Shown in pieces: positions 9,095 to 19,384 of a stretch of 64,000 nt of DNA; positions within the stretch are counted from its first letter, which is position 1; each line of letters starts with the position of its first letter. Source of the stretch: Lysinibacillus pakistanensis (GTDB taxonomy: Bacteria; Bacillota; Bacilli; Bacillales_A; Planococcaceae); NCBI GenBank assembly GCA_001312325.1, contig BBDJ01000024.1, forward strand, positions 16,922 through 80,921, read 5' to 3'. A model generated the notes under the pieces. The model worked only from the letters and a program-made list of their open reading frames with translations. It was not told the DNA's origin and searched no databases. The position numbers and the translations under genes were made by a program.

Positions 9095-11171
9095 TTAATA
9101 AAAATTGCCATCTGCATAACCAAGAAATCCTACTTCTTCGTTCGGTTTTAATAACAATAGTTGTTCAGTACCCTTTAGGTAAAATAAGGGCGCATCAAAA
9201 TTGCTATACGGTTTTCCTAAATCTTTATACCATTTTTCATTCTGTTGTTTAGAATAAAAATCAAACGAAATAAATTCAATCGTATCGCTTATACCTATAT
9301 AAGAACAATAACGCGTCTCTATATCTTTTCCAGTACTATCTTTCAAATAATAAATATTACAGTCTATTTCACCATTTCCAGTTATGTACTGTTCCCTCTT
9401 AACTGGGTTTCCTAGCTTATTAACTACATCTTTTCTCGAAGAACCTAAGGTAATCCCATTTACTAAAAATACATTTTTTTTGTTTATCGATCTTAATGAT
9501 AAATTTATCCTGTTCAAATAATTCCACCAATGATTGGTTATGCTTTTCAGCAATCTCCACCGCTGACTCCCCGTTACTATTTACACTATTTAGATTTGCC
9601 TTATTTTTTTATTAGTACCTCAACAGTATTTTTATCTCCATTCAATATAGCTAAATATAACGGTGTTTGACCTTGCTTATTAAGTCCATTTAGATCTGTT
9701 CCCTTTTTCATTAGCTCAGACAAGAAAGTCATATCACCTTTTTTTATGATTAAGTAAAACATGGATAGCATTATTTCCATTTTCATCAACCTTATTGAGA
9801 TTTAGTCCTTTATCTATAAATAGTTGAACAATATCTTTATTTTGAGTAAGAATAGCCGTTTCATATGTATTTTGACCCGCTGCATTCTTTCTATTCAAAT
9901 CAATGTCCAGGTTCACTAAGTCCTTTAATAATTCTGTATTGTTTAACTGATGTAATAGGGCTACTTGGACTATATTATTTCCCTCATTGTCCACTTCTTG
10001 AGGATTTACTTTAATTTCATTAACAAGATAGTCAATCATATCTCTGTTCCCTATTTTCATTGCATAGTATAGAACCGTGTGTCCTTGCTCATTTTTTACA
10101 TTCATATCAACCCCAAATGGATGAAGCTCTTTTAGTATTTCATATTGGTTATTTATGACTGCAATATGTGCAAGTGTATTTTTTTTCTTTACCAACCTTT
10201 ATACTTCCTATTTCTTTATTCATTAATGACATAGCTATTTTTTTATTTGATAATTTTATAGCTTCACTTACAGAATTTTCACCGTCTTTATTAATAAAAG
10301 TAACTTTTGCACCGTTTTTAAGTAAAAATTCTATATTCTTTATATCTTCCATTTTAACGGCCTCAATTAAAGAGTTATTCTTATCTTTTAATAAAAGATA
10401 ATTATCCCACGAAAATGTAAACTTGGTGATAAAGCCAAAAACCGCAATACCGATAAGCAATAAAAGACTTATAAACATCGAGCAATACATAATGACTTTC
10501 TTCATTTTTTTTCTTATATATTTTATGCTGACGTTCTTTTTCTGCTAGTTCTTTCTTTTTATGATCTTCAATCTGTTTTTCATAGAATGTAATATTTTCA
10601 TTTATTGTTTTATCATTTCTATAATTTGAAAGAACATGATCTTTTTCTCTTTTGCATCGTTTACAGGTTTTCATATCCTCCAAGTTAAGACGTCCACATA
10701 TACATAACCATTTATCATTTATTATTTGTGAATAGTATTTTGCATCATTTCCTTCATGTGCTTTAACATAAGATAATTGCTTGGGGTTGTTAATTTCTTT
10801 TAGTTCTACTTCCTCTAGTTCAGTTTCCTTTTTAGACCATGTTGTTTCATCACTAAAGAGTACTTTATGAATGACTATATCCATTTTCCTTGTATGACGA
10901 AAATTATCTAATGGAATTTTTTCCCCGTTATCAAAAGGCTGGTTGGGCTTTATTGATTCCGTTAACTGCTGTGTGTATTCAAAGCTATTTGATTCCATCC
11001 CTACTGGCTCGCCAAATTGATCATAACAATAGACAGTGGCTTTAAAGCTTTTATACTTTTTTTTCTGAAATATTATTAAATCTAAATGAACAATAAACTT
11101 TACCTGTTTTTTTTACTTCTATATAACTGATACTCAAGCAATTCAACTGGACAATTTATATCAACTAACAT
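9095..11171 (-). CDS. Zinc-ribbon / transmembrane / ankyrin-repeat protein
   Basis: Reconstructed as one protein of about 690 residues. The ATG at 11171 follows AGGAGG. Order of parts: an N-terminal domain of about 150 residues of unknown type; a single zinc ribbon (W-L-C-I-C-G, then C-K-R-C); a charged coiled region; one transmembrane helix (I-S-L-L-L-L-I-G-I-A-V-F-G-F); about six ankyrin repeats with N-x-x-G-x-T/N-x-L/V-x-x-A spacing; and a C-terminal domain of about 110 residues beginning V-N-G-I-T-L-G. It is broken at seven A/T runs (near 11103, 11049, 10506, 10179, 9737, 9602 and 9472), and one base removed at each joins everything. Topology suggests the zinc ribbon and the ankyrins lie on opposite sides of the membrane. 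Function unknown. Confidence 0.6.
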
Positions 11172-11184
11172 TCTATTCCTCCTA

Positions 11185-11320
11185 TTAATTCAGCAACTCA
11201 AATTCTTCTTCTTGAGGCTTATTAGTATCATTCGCCTTTTTTTCCCCAGTACTTCATAACCTCTATTTCTTCCTTTTGAGATAAACTAATTATACTTGTT
11301 AGTGGTAGTACCAGTTTCAC
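11185..11320 (-). CDS. Possible small peptide upstream of the ankyrin gene
   Basis: With one T removed from the T-run near 11239, a 44-codon frame runs from a GTG at 11320 (behind GGGGGA) to a TAA at 11185, ending 13 bases before the ankyrin gene start. The N-terminus is hydrophobic and the tail charged. It could equally be the 3' end of a lost gene. Confidence 0.35.
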
Positions 11321-11412
11321 CAGAATTCCCCCATATATTGAAAAATAATAAATATTATATACTAATAACCCAATATTTACTATACATTTCAGGACCCTTG
11401 ATTGATTTTGAT

Positions 11413-11446
11413 AAAAAAAAAGAAACGCTCAAAAATGAACGTTTCT
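11413..11446 (-). terminator. Terminator of the anti-sigma gene
   Basis: AGAAACG (11421-11427) pairs with CGTTTCT (11440-11446). The minus strand then has a run of T. Confidence 0.7.
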
Positions 11447-11474
11447 CTCTTTTGAAAATATGGAAATATTACTC

Positions 11475-12774
11475 TTATTTCAAGGGTATATCTACTTTTT
11501 GTGTTCCCTCTAAATAGAGTTCATCTGTAATAAAAGAAAGACGAACTGGATTGGCAACTCCATTTAGATTCAATATTTCAATTTGCTCAGTCAGATAGTC
11601 ATTATTACTATTTATATCTTCACTTTCTGCGTCTACATCATAATCATTTGCATCTGTTGCATTCCCATTAAATCCTTTTATATAACTTGAGGTTGGTATA
11701 TTTAATGTCACCATTGGTTTTTCTACTTTAACTTGTAACCCTGGAATAGATGGCTTGGATACCACTTTGTTTTGATTAAAATCTACATCTATATAATCCT
11801 GTTCTTTTCCTACTATCAATACTTTGCCAATAGATAACGTTAACTTCTTGGGCTCTCTAAAGTAATTACTTTGCATATAGTACGTTGTTCCTTCATCCAC
11901 TGATCCTGTAGCAACTGTACCTCTATCGATTGCAGACCATTCCTCCCCTTTTTCATCCAAAATACGTATATCATCGAAATCAACAATTTTTTCCTCATTA
12001 TTGGGGTCAAGTGCGATTGTTACACCTGTACGAATTGGTGAAATAGAGACTGACTTTACCGTAATATTCTGTCCTTCGAAGCTCATTTTCTCATTCAATT
12101 CATAGATCTCTGCTTTCGCAATTCCTTTTTTTAAGTGCAAATGGAAACGTAAATTCAGTTTGTTTTTCATCCGCAAATTGTATATATAATTCAAATTGGG
12201 CATTTTCATAATTTATTGGGTCAAAGAATGTAACAATCAGATTGTCTTCAATTTGAAAAACTTTTTCCTCACGATATCGGTGAAAATCTACTTGGGCATG
12301 TACTGCTTCACCGTTTAATCGAAGCTCTATTTTCTCAGTAACTGAATCACTAAGATCCATTGGTGAAGAAATTTTATAGGGTAAAATCATCCCTGTTTCA
12401 TCGGCAATTACCCCCTGAAGTGTAAACGATAAGTCATTTTTGGTTTGGGTTTGCCCTAATTCCTCATAATAGTGATGATCAAGGATATCAGCAACACCTT
12501 TATCATACGTAATCATCTGTACAAGTGGTGCAAGACCTGGAATATTACTAACGACACTAGCAAAAGCGGGAGAAAAACGGATAGTTCCCACAAAAATCAT
12601 TAGAAGTGCACAGGTTAGAGCCATGCCTTTCCATATTTGCAGACGTTTGCGGTTTTCTTTTCGATAGCGACGGACACTTTCCATACGTGCCGCAGCTAGT
12701 TGATCATTTGGAACATGAATTTGTGCTAATTCCTGGACAAATGTATCATAGTCATACTTTTCTTCCTTCTTCAT
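11475..12774 (-). CDS. DUF4179-type anti-sigma factor
   Basis: About 430 residues. Residues 1-45 form a charged cytosolic segment that would hold the sigma factor; one membrane helix follows (I-W-K-G-M-A-L-T-C-A-L-L-M-I-F-V-G-T); and a large extracytoplasmic beta-rich part follows, typical of DUF4179/DUF5643 anti-sigma proteins. A T7 run at 12124-12130 splits the frame; removing one base joins the halves. Its ATG directly follows the sigma-factor stop (TAGATG), so the two are co-translated. Role: holds the ECF sigma factor inactive until an envelope signal arrives. The signal is unknown. Confidence 0.8.
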
Positions 12775-13252
12775 CTACAATTCCCCTTTCTCCTGAAAAT
12801 AAAGTCTTAGCTTTTTTAATGCCGAATGCAATCTAGATTTTACAGTACCTTCTGGTATATTTTGAATGGCAGCAATATCTTGATTTCTATAGTCATGAAA
12901 ATATTTTAGAAAAATAAGCTCCTGTTGCTCCTTTGGTAGTTTGGTAATGATATCCGTCATTTCAAAGCGGTCGTGGGTATGTACGTTTTCTTCAATCTCA
13001 ATATCTTCCTGCAAATGAAATCGCATACTTTTATTACGCATATCATGACAAACATTTAGTAAAATTCGAACAAGCCATGTACCAAAATAAGCTGATTCTT
13101 TTAATGTATGTTTCTTTTTTTTAAGCTTCGATAAGTAGCTTCTTGTACAGCCTCAATAGCATCATGCTCATTTTTTTAAATAGGCAAAGGCCATACGATA
13201 CATGGTCTGTTCATATTGTTTAAGTAAATATAAAAAAAGCTTGTTCATCCAT
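12775..13252 (-). CDS. ECF-type RNA polymerase sigma factor
   Basis: About 157 residues when joined. The N-terminal M-D-E-Q-A-F-L-Y-L-L-K-Q-Y begins region 2, and a clear region 4 helix-turn-helix lies near the end (I-P-E-G-T-V-K-S-R-L-H-S-A-L). The ATG at 13252 sits behind AAGGAG. Three homopolymer runs (near 13123, 13172 and 13232) break the frame, and one base removed at each restores it. It pairs with the anti-sigma gene. A TGAAC element upstream on the minus strand (around 13290-13310) could be part of an autoregulatory ECF promoter, but that is weak. Confidence 0.8.
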
Positions 13253-13325
13253 CTTTCTCACTCCTTACTACTAATTAGACTGTTGAAATGACTATATCGT
13301 TCATTTTAATTTTAGATTTCTTCAT

Positions 13326-13366
13326 AAAAAAAGAGAAACGTCAAAAATCAACGTTTCCCTTTTTTT
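13326..13366 (-). terminator. Terminator of the lactone catabolism operon
   Basis: GAGAAACGT (13333-13341) pairs with ACGTTTCCC, with an A7 run that reads T7 on the minus strand. It lies just after the Fe-alcohol dehydrogenase stop. Confidence 0.7.
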
Positions 13367-13368
13367 CT

Positions 13369-14550
13369 TTATAATTGGTGAGGCTCTCGCATTTCTCCAT
13401 CAAATGCAGCTCGATAAATCGTATAGATATCTTCTCGTTCTAGCAGCATCGGACTTCGTGCTAAGATTCTTGTTTGTTTTGTTGCATCGTCCGTTAATTG
13501 CTCTAAGGCATCTTCTGGTATATTAAACCCTTTTAAAGTAGAAGGAATATTAACATCTTGAACAAGTTGTTGTAATGCCTCTACACATTTATAGGAAGCC
13601 TCTTCTTGCGATAAATAGGCAGATGAGATACCCATTGCATCTAAAATATCCTTCATACGTTTTTCACAGCTTTGACGAATATATCCCATGACATATGGTA
13701 AAAGCACTGCATTGGAGTCACCATGAGCTATATGGAATTGACCACCTAATGGATAGGCTAGAGCATGTACACCTGCTACTCCAGCATTGAAGAAGGCCAA
13801 GCCAGCTAAATAACTACCATAGCTCATATCTGAACGTGCCTGCCTATTTTGTCCTTCATGGACAGCCGTGCGAATGGAGCCACTAATTAAGCGAATTGCC
13901 TGTAGTGCAAGGGCATCGGTCACCTCATTGGCATTGATTGAAACATATGCCTCAATTGCATGTGTTAAGGCATCTACACCCGTTGCAGCCGTTACCTTAG
14001 GTGGTAATGAAATCGTAAGCTCTGGGTCTACGATGGCAATATCCGCCAATAAATAGTCATGTGTCACAACGTCTTTTGTTGTTTCAAGCGACAACACAGA
14101 AATATTTGTCACTTCTGAGCCTGTTCCAGATGTAGTTGGAATTAAAATTTTGGGTAATCCTTTTTGTTCAAGTGTTTTTGTACCTGTTAAATTTAAGTAA
14201 TCTGCCACTTTTCCATCATGTACTGCTAAAACTGCAGCAAGCTTGGCTAAATCTAGAGCACTTCCGCCACCTAATCCGATGACTAGATCAAAGTGATGTT
14301 TCCTAGTAAAGGAAACTAGCTTTTCTCCAATAGCAAGTGGTGGCTCTGGAGCAATATCTGTATAAATCGTAGTCGCATATCCTTTTGAAAGCAAGGGTTG
14401 TTCGATTTTATCTGTTAACCCTAGTTCTTTTAAAAATGGATCTGTGACAATTAAAATATTGGTAGCTTTAAATCTTTCTACTTCAGGTAGAAGCTGATGT
14501 AAACATCCCCAGCCTGTATAACTTACAGGAGTAAAGGTTAATTTATGCAT
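13369..14550 (-). CDS. Iron-containing alcohol dehydrogenase, probable 4-hydroxybutyrate dehydrogenase
   Basis: 393 residues, intact, group III Fe-dependent dehydrogenase. Visible motifs: the NAD-binding G-L-G-G-G-S-A-L-D near residue 95; T-T-S-G-T-G-S-E-V; and metal ligands D (V-D-A-L-T-H-A-I-E), H (V-H-A-L-A-Y-P-L) and H (F-H-I-A-H-G-D). It is the last gene after an AHL-lactonase-like hydrolase and a semialdehyde dehydrogenase. That is the blcA/B/C set of Agrobacterium, in which this enzyme oxidises 4-hydroxybutyrate to succinic semialdehyde. The family call is firm; the substrate is inferred from context. Confidence 0.85.
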   Translation of the reverse strand: MHKLTFTPVSYTGWGCLHQLLPEVERFKATNILIVTDPFLKELGLTDKIEQPLLSKGYATTIYTDIAPEPPLAIGEKLVSFTRKHHFDLVIGLGGGSALDLAKLAAVLAVHDGKVADYLNLTGTKTLEQKGLPKILIPTTSGTGSEVTNISVLSLETTKDVVTHDYLLADIAIVDPELTISLPPKVTAATGVDALTHAIEAYVSINANEVTDALALQAIRLISGSIRTAVHEGQNRQARSDMSYGSYLAGLAFFNAGVAGVHALAYPLGGQFHIAHGDSNAVLLPYVMGYIRQSCEKRMKDILDAMGISSAYLSQEEASYKCVEALQQLVQDVNIPSTLKGFNIPEDALEQLTDDATKQTRILARSPMLLEREDIYTIYRAAFDGEMREPHQL

Positions 14551-14567
14551 AAATGATCTACTCCAAT

Positions 14568-15413
14568 CTATTCATAGTGACCTTCCGTCGATTTTCTAAA
14601 TGATTTAAACTGGACAGGATCATGACCAAACCAAACCTGTGAATTCGTTTCATTAGCAAGTCTGCGAATTCGTTCAACGGTAGAATTATAGCCAACCGAA
14701 TCATAAATAATTCCTGGTGGCTTCACAGGTGGACCAAAGCTTTCTGCTGTGTAAATGGCATCTGAAGCTAAAATAATACCACCCGTTTCAGGCATATTAA
14801 TATGAAGGCCAAGCATACCCCAAGCATGGCCACTGCCAAAATTCAATACTTGAATCCCTTCCGCAAGCTTCACGTTGTCCTCACCGCGTTTAATGAGTCG
14901 CCATTGTAGATTATTTTTAATCCACATATCAATGTCACCCCAAATATAGGCACCTTCTTTTACATTTCTTGCATAGGTTTGGAGTGTTCCATTGAATTCA
15001 TCTTCCTGTACAATAATCGTCGCATTGGTAAACAGTTCTAAGCAGCCTGCATGATCGAGATGCAAATGGGAAGCAACTACATATTTGATATCCTCAGGAC
15101 GAACGTTTAATTCTTCTAAACGATGATGTAAATAGCATTCTTCTGGCATATTAATAGGGAATGCTTTTTGTGTAAATTCTCCCCAACGCCCTTCAGGTCC
15201 CATCGAGTTTGGATTACATGCAGTATCAAATAAAATTTTGCCCTCTGGATGATCAATTAACACTGTATATACTGGAAATTCTACAAATTCATTTGGCTGG
15301 TTTGGATGATCGATAGTTGCTGGATTATGCATAGCAATCATATAGTTTTTATCCATTCGCATCGTACCATTGTCCATTACATACAATTTTGGGTGTTGTT
15401 TGATGATGTTCAT
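14568..15413 (-). CDS. Metallo-beta-lactamase-fold lactonase, BlcC/AttM/AiiA-like
   Basis: About 281 residues. The dinuclear zinc site of the AHL lactonase family is complete: H-L-H-L-D-H, then G-S-G-H, then S-D-A-I-Y (Asp and the Tyr three residues later) and F-G-H-D. These match AiiA H104/H106/D108/H109, H169, D191/Y194 and H235. I prefer the ATG at 15413, with GGAG at good spacing, over the in-frame ATG at 15428. It lies between the aldehyde and alcohol dehydrogenases. Likely reaction: opening gamma-butyrolactone to 4-hydroxybutyrate. Acyl-homoserine lactone hydrolysis (quorum quenching) is a possible side activity, as in AttM. Confidence 0.85.
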   Translation of the reverse strand: MNIIKQHPKLYVMDNGTMRMDKNYMIAMHNPATIDHPNQPNEFVEFPVYTVLIDHPEGKILFDTACNPNSMGPEGRWGEFTQKAFPINMPEECYLHHRLEELNVRPEDIKYVVASHLHLDHAGCLELFTNATIIVQEDEFNGTLQTYARNVKEGAYIWGDIDMWIKNNLQWRLIKRGEDNVKLAEGIQVLNFGSGHAWGMLGLHINMPETGGIILASDAIYTAESFGPPVKPPGIIYDSVGYNSTVERIRRLANETNSQVWFGHDPVQFKSFRKSTEGHYE

Positions 15414-15434
15414 TTTTCCCATCTCCATTCATGA

Positions 15435-16862
15435 TTAATTGTTATTCCAAATAACAAGCTTCATTTCTGTCATTTCCTCGATTGCATACTTAATGCCCTC
15501 ACGACCTGTGCCACTTTCTTTTACGCCACCATACGGCATATGATCTACACGATAGGTCGGCACGTCATTGATAAGGACACCTCCTACATGTAATGCCTTT
15601 GAAGCCTTAAAAGCAGTCTCTATCGATGGTGTAAAAATACCTGCCTGTAAGCCATAATGAGAATCGTTAACAGCTTCTATTGCCTCCTCTATAGTAGACA
15701 CTGAATTTACGATCACAACTGGTGCAAAAATTTCTTCACATGATACTCTGCTATGTGAGGATACGTTGGATAAAACAGTTGGCAGTAGAACATTATTTTC
15801 AATATGGCCACCAGTTATTATTTTTGCCCCTTCAGCAGCCGCTTCTTTAATCCATTGAAGGGCCCGTTGTTGTTCCGCTTCTGAAATCATCATGCTATAT
15901 CCGTTGTTTGGTCAAGAGGATCACCAATAATAAGCTGTGCTACTTTTGCACTTAGCTTTTCTAAAAACGCTTGCAACATACTTCCATTACATATATCCGT
16001 TGTAATGAGATACATACCTGACCTTGATTTGAAAATGCCCCCATTACAATTCGGTCCATCATCTGATCAAGCTGAACCCCTTCGTCAACAATCACCCCTG
16101 CATTTGAGCCTAATTCTAATGTTACCTTTTTTTAAACCAGCACGATTTCGTAATGAAATCCCTACAGCAGGACTTCCCGTAAACGTTATCATTTTTACAT
16201 TTGGATGTGCTAAAAATACATCTCCTACTAATTTCCCTTGCCCAGTCACTAGATTAAAAGCGCCTGCTGGTAAATTAGTTTGTGCCAATAATTTCGCTAG
16301 AAAATGGGCAGATAAAGCTGTTTGAGTAGCTGGCTTTAACACAATCGTATTACCCGCAGCTAAAGCTGGACCCACCTTATGCGCTACGAGATTTTGTGGA
16401 AAGTTAAATGGTGTAATAGCTGCAATAACGCCTATTGGTTCTCGGATTGTATAAGCAAAGCGCCCTTCTCCATTTTTAGAAGCGTCCATCGGAATCATTT
16501 CGCCAGATAAACGTTTTGCTTCCTCTGCTGCAAATTTATAGGTTTCAATCGTACGATCAATTTCAGCATAGGCATACTTTAATGGCTTTGCTGATTCTAG
16601 TGAAATAATACTAGCTGCTTCCTCACGATTTTCCAAAAACAATCTAGATAGATGCTCTAAAATTTCTGCTCGTTGGAACGCAGTTAAGGCTGCCATTTCA
16701 GAGGCTGCTGCTTGTGCACTTTCAATGGCATACTGTACATCCTGTTCAGTTGCATCGCAAACTGTGCAATTACCTCTTTCGAATAGGGGGCTTGAACCTC
16801 CATAAATTCGTCTGTCATTTGCCATTGTCCATTCATCCATAAGCCCCTTTTCAAGACTTCAT
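15435..16862 (-). CDS. Aldehyde dehydrogenase, succinate-semialdehyde type (frame broken)
   Basis: Reconstructs to about 475 residues with the ALDH motifs in order: I-T-P-F-N-F-P; the NAD fold F-T-G-S-P-A-V-G; the general base in L-E-L-G-S-N-A; and the nucleophile in N-Q-G-Q-V-C-I-S. C-terminal motifs follow, such as M-P-Y-G-G-V-K-E-S-G-T-G-R-E-G. The ATG at 16862 follows GAAGGAGTG. Breaks are more numerous and varied here: one extra A in the A7 run near 16129, and apparent single-base losses near 16853, 16761, 15985 and 15896. So this gene could be genuinely decaying rather than just miscalled. Context suggests succinic semialdehyde to succinate. Confidence 0.75.
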
Positions 16863-16881
16863 CACTCCTTCCTTCATTATG

Positions 16882-16923
16882 GTTACGTATTCATTTCTGA
16901 ATATAAAGAAATGAATACGTAAC
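16882..16923. promoter_or_regulatory. Perfect 16-bp inverted repeat between lacI and the lactone operon, candidate operator
   Basis: GTTACGTATTCATTTC (16882-16897) is exactly repeated in inverse at 16908-16923, with a 10-base AT spacer. It lies 20 bp upstream of the aldehyde dehydrogenase start, and neither side gives a convincing terminator for the operon. It is the natural place for a LacI-type or other dimeric regulator. The promoter itself is unclear. Confidence 0.55.
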
Positions 16924-16934
16924 ATTTTTGGTGT

Positions 16935-16964
16935 AAAAAAACAAACTGACATTTTATCAGTTTA
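16935..16964 (-). terminator. Terminator of the LacI regulator gene
   Basis: AAACTGA (16943-16949) with TCAGTTT (16957-16963), followed on the minus strand by T7. It overlaps the proposed lacI stop and separates lacI from the operon it probably controls. Confidence 0.7.
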
Positions 16965-17967
16965 TTTTCTTACACGTTGTATTTCTTGGGAAAAGTTTAA
17001 CAGATTCTGTTTGCTGTATGCAAGTACTTTTTTTTCTCCATGACCTCAAATAATTTTTCAATTGCCATAAATCCAAGATTTTTTTTCTGATTCTAAACCT
17101 ACCGTTGTTAAGGCAATAGAATGATGCTTACTAAGCTCGACATTATCTATACCTATTACGTTAAAATCCCCTGGTACCCTATAGCCTTGCGCTAAGCATA
17201 AATTTAATATTTCAATCGCTATAGCATCCGTCGCAGCACAGAAAGCAGTTGGTCGCTTTGGAAGCTGCACGATCTCTTCAAAAACTCGTTCAATATCAAT
17301 TTTATTGGTATTTGTAAAAAAAGACGGCATTGCTTTTGCATCAATCTGATGATCCTCTAAGGCCTTTTGAAAGCCTTATACCTTCCATAAAAGGTACTCA
17401 TTTCATGAGGACCACCAATCCAACAAATATCTCGATGACCTAAAGATAAAATATGATTTGTCGCGATATATCCAGCTTCTACATTATTTATCTCTACAAA
17501 ATGTCTATTTTCTTGATGCTTGCGATTAAACATGATAAAAGGTATGCCTAATTTTTCTAGCTTAAAAAAATAAAGGATCGGTATACAGCATAGACGATAA
17601 AATAATCGCATCAGCCTTCGTTTCTAAAACAGAATTATAAATCGTGTCTAAGTTATCCTCCGTTCCAAAATAAACATGAACTTTATAGCCCCGAGCATTG
17701 ACATAGTTAACAATTGCTGTTGTTGAATCAACAAAAAAAAGGATTGTGTAAAGGTCCTGAAATCAATGTAATTGTCCCTGTTTTTTGCTGAACAAGTGAT
17801 CTCGCTATATCATTTGGAATATAGTTTAATTCTTCAATCGCCCTCATTACCTTTTCAATTGTTTTCGGCTTAACTAACTCAGGCGTATTTATTACTCTAG
17901 ATACAGTTGTTTGAGAAACACCTGCATACTTTGCCACATCTTTTGAAGATACCAAAAAACCACCCAT
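16962..17967 (-). CDS. LacI-family transcriptional regulator of the lactone operon
   Basis: About 330 residues when joined. The N-terminus is a classical LacI helix-turn-helix: S-S-K-D-V-A-K-Y-A-G-V-S-Q-T-T-V-S-R-V-I-N. A periplasmic-binding-type core follows, with G-H-R-D-I-C-W-I-G-G, then A-A-T-D-A-I-A-I-E and G-I-D-N-V-E-L-S. The tail reads L-N-F-S-Q-E-I-Q-R-V-R-K in the restored frame. Breaks lie at A/T runs near 17735, 17566, 17077 and 17027, and one missing T near 17367. The start could be the ATG at 17967 or a TTG 12 bases later. It lies immediately upstream of the lactone operon and likely represses it, whereas Agrobacterium uses an IclR-type protein. Confidence 0.8.
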
Positions 17968-18061
17968 TTCATCTTTGTAAGCCTATTTTATACCATTACA
18001 GGGATAATGTTAATAGACAGTCATAGATGTATAATGAGTGATTTAACTTTTTGAAAGGTAT

Positions 18062-19282
18062 TTATTTTTTTTCGATCATACGGCATTGCTGCTTCACTCG
18101 CCTTAAAATTATAAACAGGTTTAATAACTTTGATTATATCCACCGTTTCTTCAATAGCCGATGTAATCTCTATCATTGGCTTGTAGGCCATAGGAGCCTC
18201 ATCTAATGTTTCTTCATTTACGGATGTTGTCCATATACCTTGCATTGTTTCTTTAAAATCAGCCATATTTAATGTCGCTTTAGCTGCTCGTCTAGAGTAC
18301 ATTCGCCCTGCTCCATGAGGTGCTGAGAAATTCCAATCCTCATTTCCTTTTCCCACACAAATCAGCGAGCCGTCTCTCATATTCATAGGAATGACTAATT
18401 TTTCTCCTTTATTGGCACGAACTGCTCCCTTTCGTAATGTCATGGTATCTGTATCAATATAGTTATGAATAGTATCAAAGGTTTCATTAAAATTCCAGCC
18501 CATATGCTGAGCTATTGTTTCAGCAATGATCCAACGATTCATTCGAGCATATTGCTGCGCGATTTTCATATCATGCATATAATCATGGAAAAACTCGCCT
18601 TCTAAATAAGCTAAGTCTTTAGGAACTAAAGGGTTTTGTTCTTTGTGGGCCTTTATCATTGCTTGTATTTCTTTGTGACGCCCCTGTTCTTTCAGCTCAT
18701 CAATCTTTACTGTTAAATCCTCTCGACGCAATGTTTCATAGGCTCTCTTTTGATGCCAGTTAGCTACTTTGGCGCCAACATATCGAGAGCCAGTATGAAT
18801 TAATAAATAATGGACATCGTTTTCGTCTTTTGCCAATTCGATGAAATGATTTCCTCCACCAAGTGTACCTAATGATAGATTGGTATATTCATCCTTTATT
18901 CCGCTCGCCTTAAATTGATTTCCTTCAAATTCTATAAATTGGCGTGTAGGTGAAACTTCAGGATGAACGTCCTGCCCACTAGGTACATAATCTCTAATAG
19001 TTGCATCCAGCTTAGCAAAATCAATAGCTGATGCATCCAATTCTGCTACAAAAACACCACAGCCAACATCAACACCGACAAGGTTAGGGACTACTCGATC
19101 TTGTAGCTGAATAGTTGTGCCAATTACACATCCCTTCCCTGCATGGTAATCTGGCATAATTCGAATTTTCGTGCCTGCCATAAAGGCTGATCTGTTAATT
19201 CTTGAATTTGATCAATAGCTGATGGCAGTGCGGTTTTAGCATAAATTTTCGCTTCTGTAAAACGTCCGTTCACAGTAATCAT
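18062..19282 (-). CDS. rtcB: RtcB-family RNA 3'-phosphate ligase
   Basis: About 405 residues. Motifs for the Mn2+/GTP active site are visible: G-V-D-V-G-C-G (Cys ligand), L-G-G-G-N-H-F-I-E, H-T-G-S-R and the guanylylation-region H-G-A-G-R. The start is the ATG at 19282 behind GGAGGG. One missing A near 19180 separates the first 33 residues from the rest, and the T8 run near 18065 shifts the end; with one base removed the protein stops after D-R-K-K. RtcB joins RNA ends with 2',3'-cyclic phosphate in RNA repair. No archease gene is adjacent. Confidence 0.85.
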
Positions 19283-19335
19283 AAAAATCCCTCCTCCCTA
19301 ACTATACGGACAAATACCATCATTTGTTTCAAATG

Positions 19336-19376
19336 AAAAATGTTCTAAAAGTTGACAATACTTTTAGAACATTTTT
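19336..19376. terminator. Bidirectional terminator downstream of the dynamin-like gene
   Basis: Perfect 16-bp stem (19336-19351 with 19361-19376) with A/T ends on both sides. Confidence 0.85.
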
Positions 19377-19384
19377 CTAGCATC

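Noticed and set aside
16882..16923. Reading the 16-bp inverted repeat as a terminator
   Set aside because: The minus strand has no T tract after the second arm, and lacI already has its own terminator at 16935-16964.
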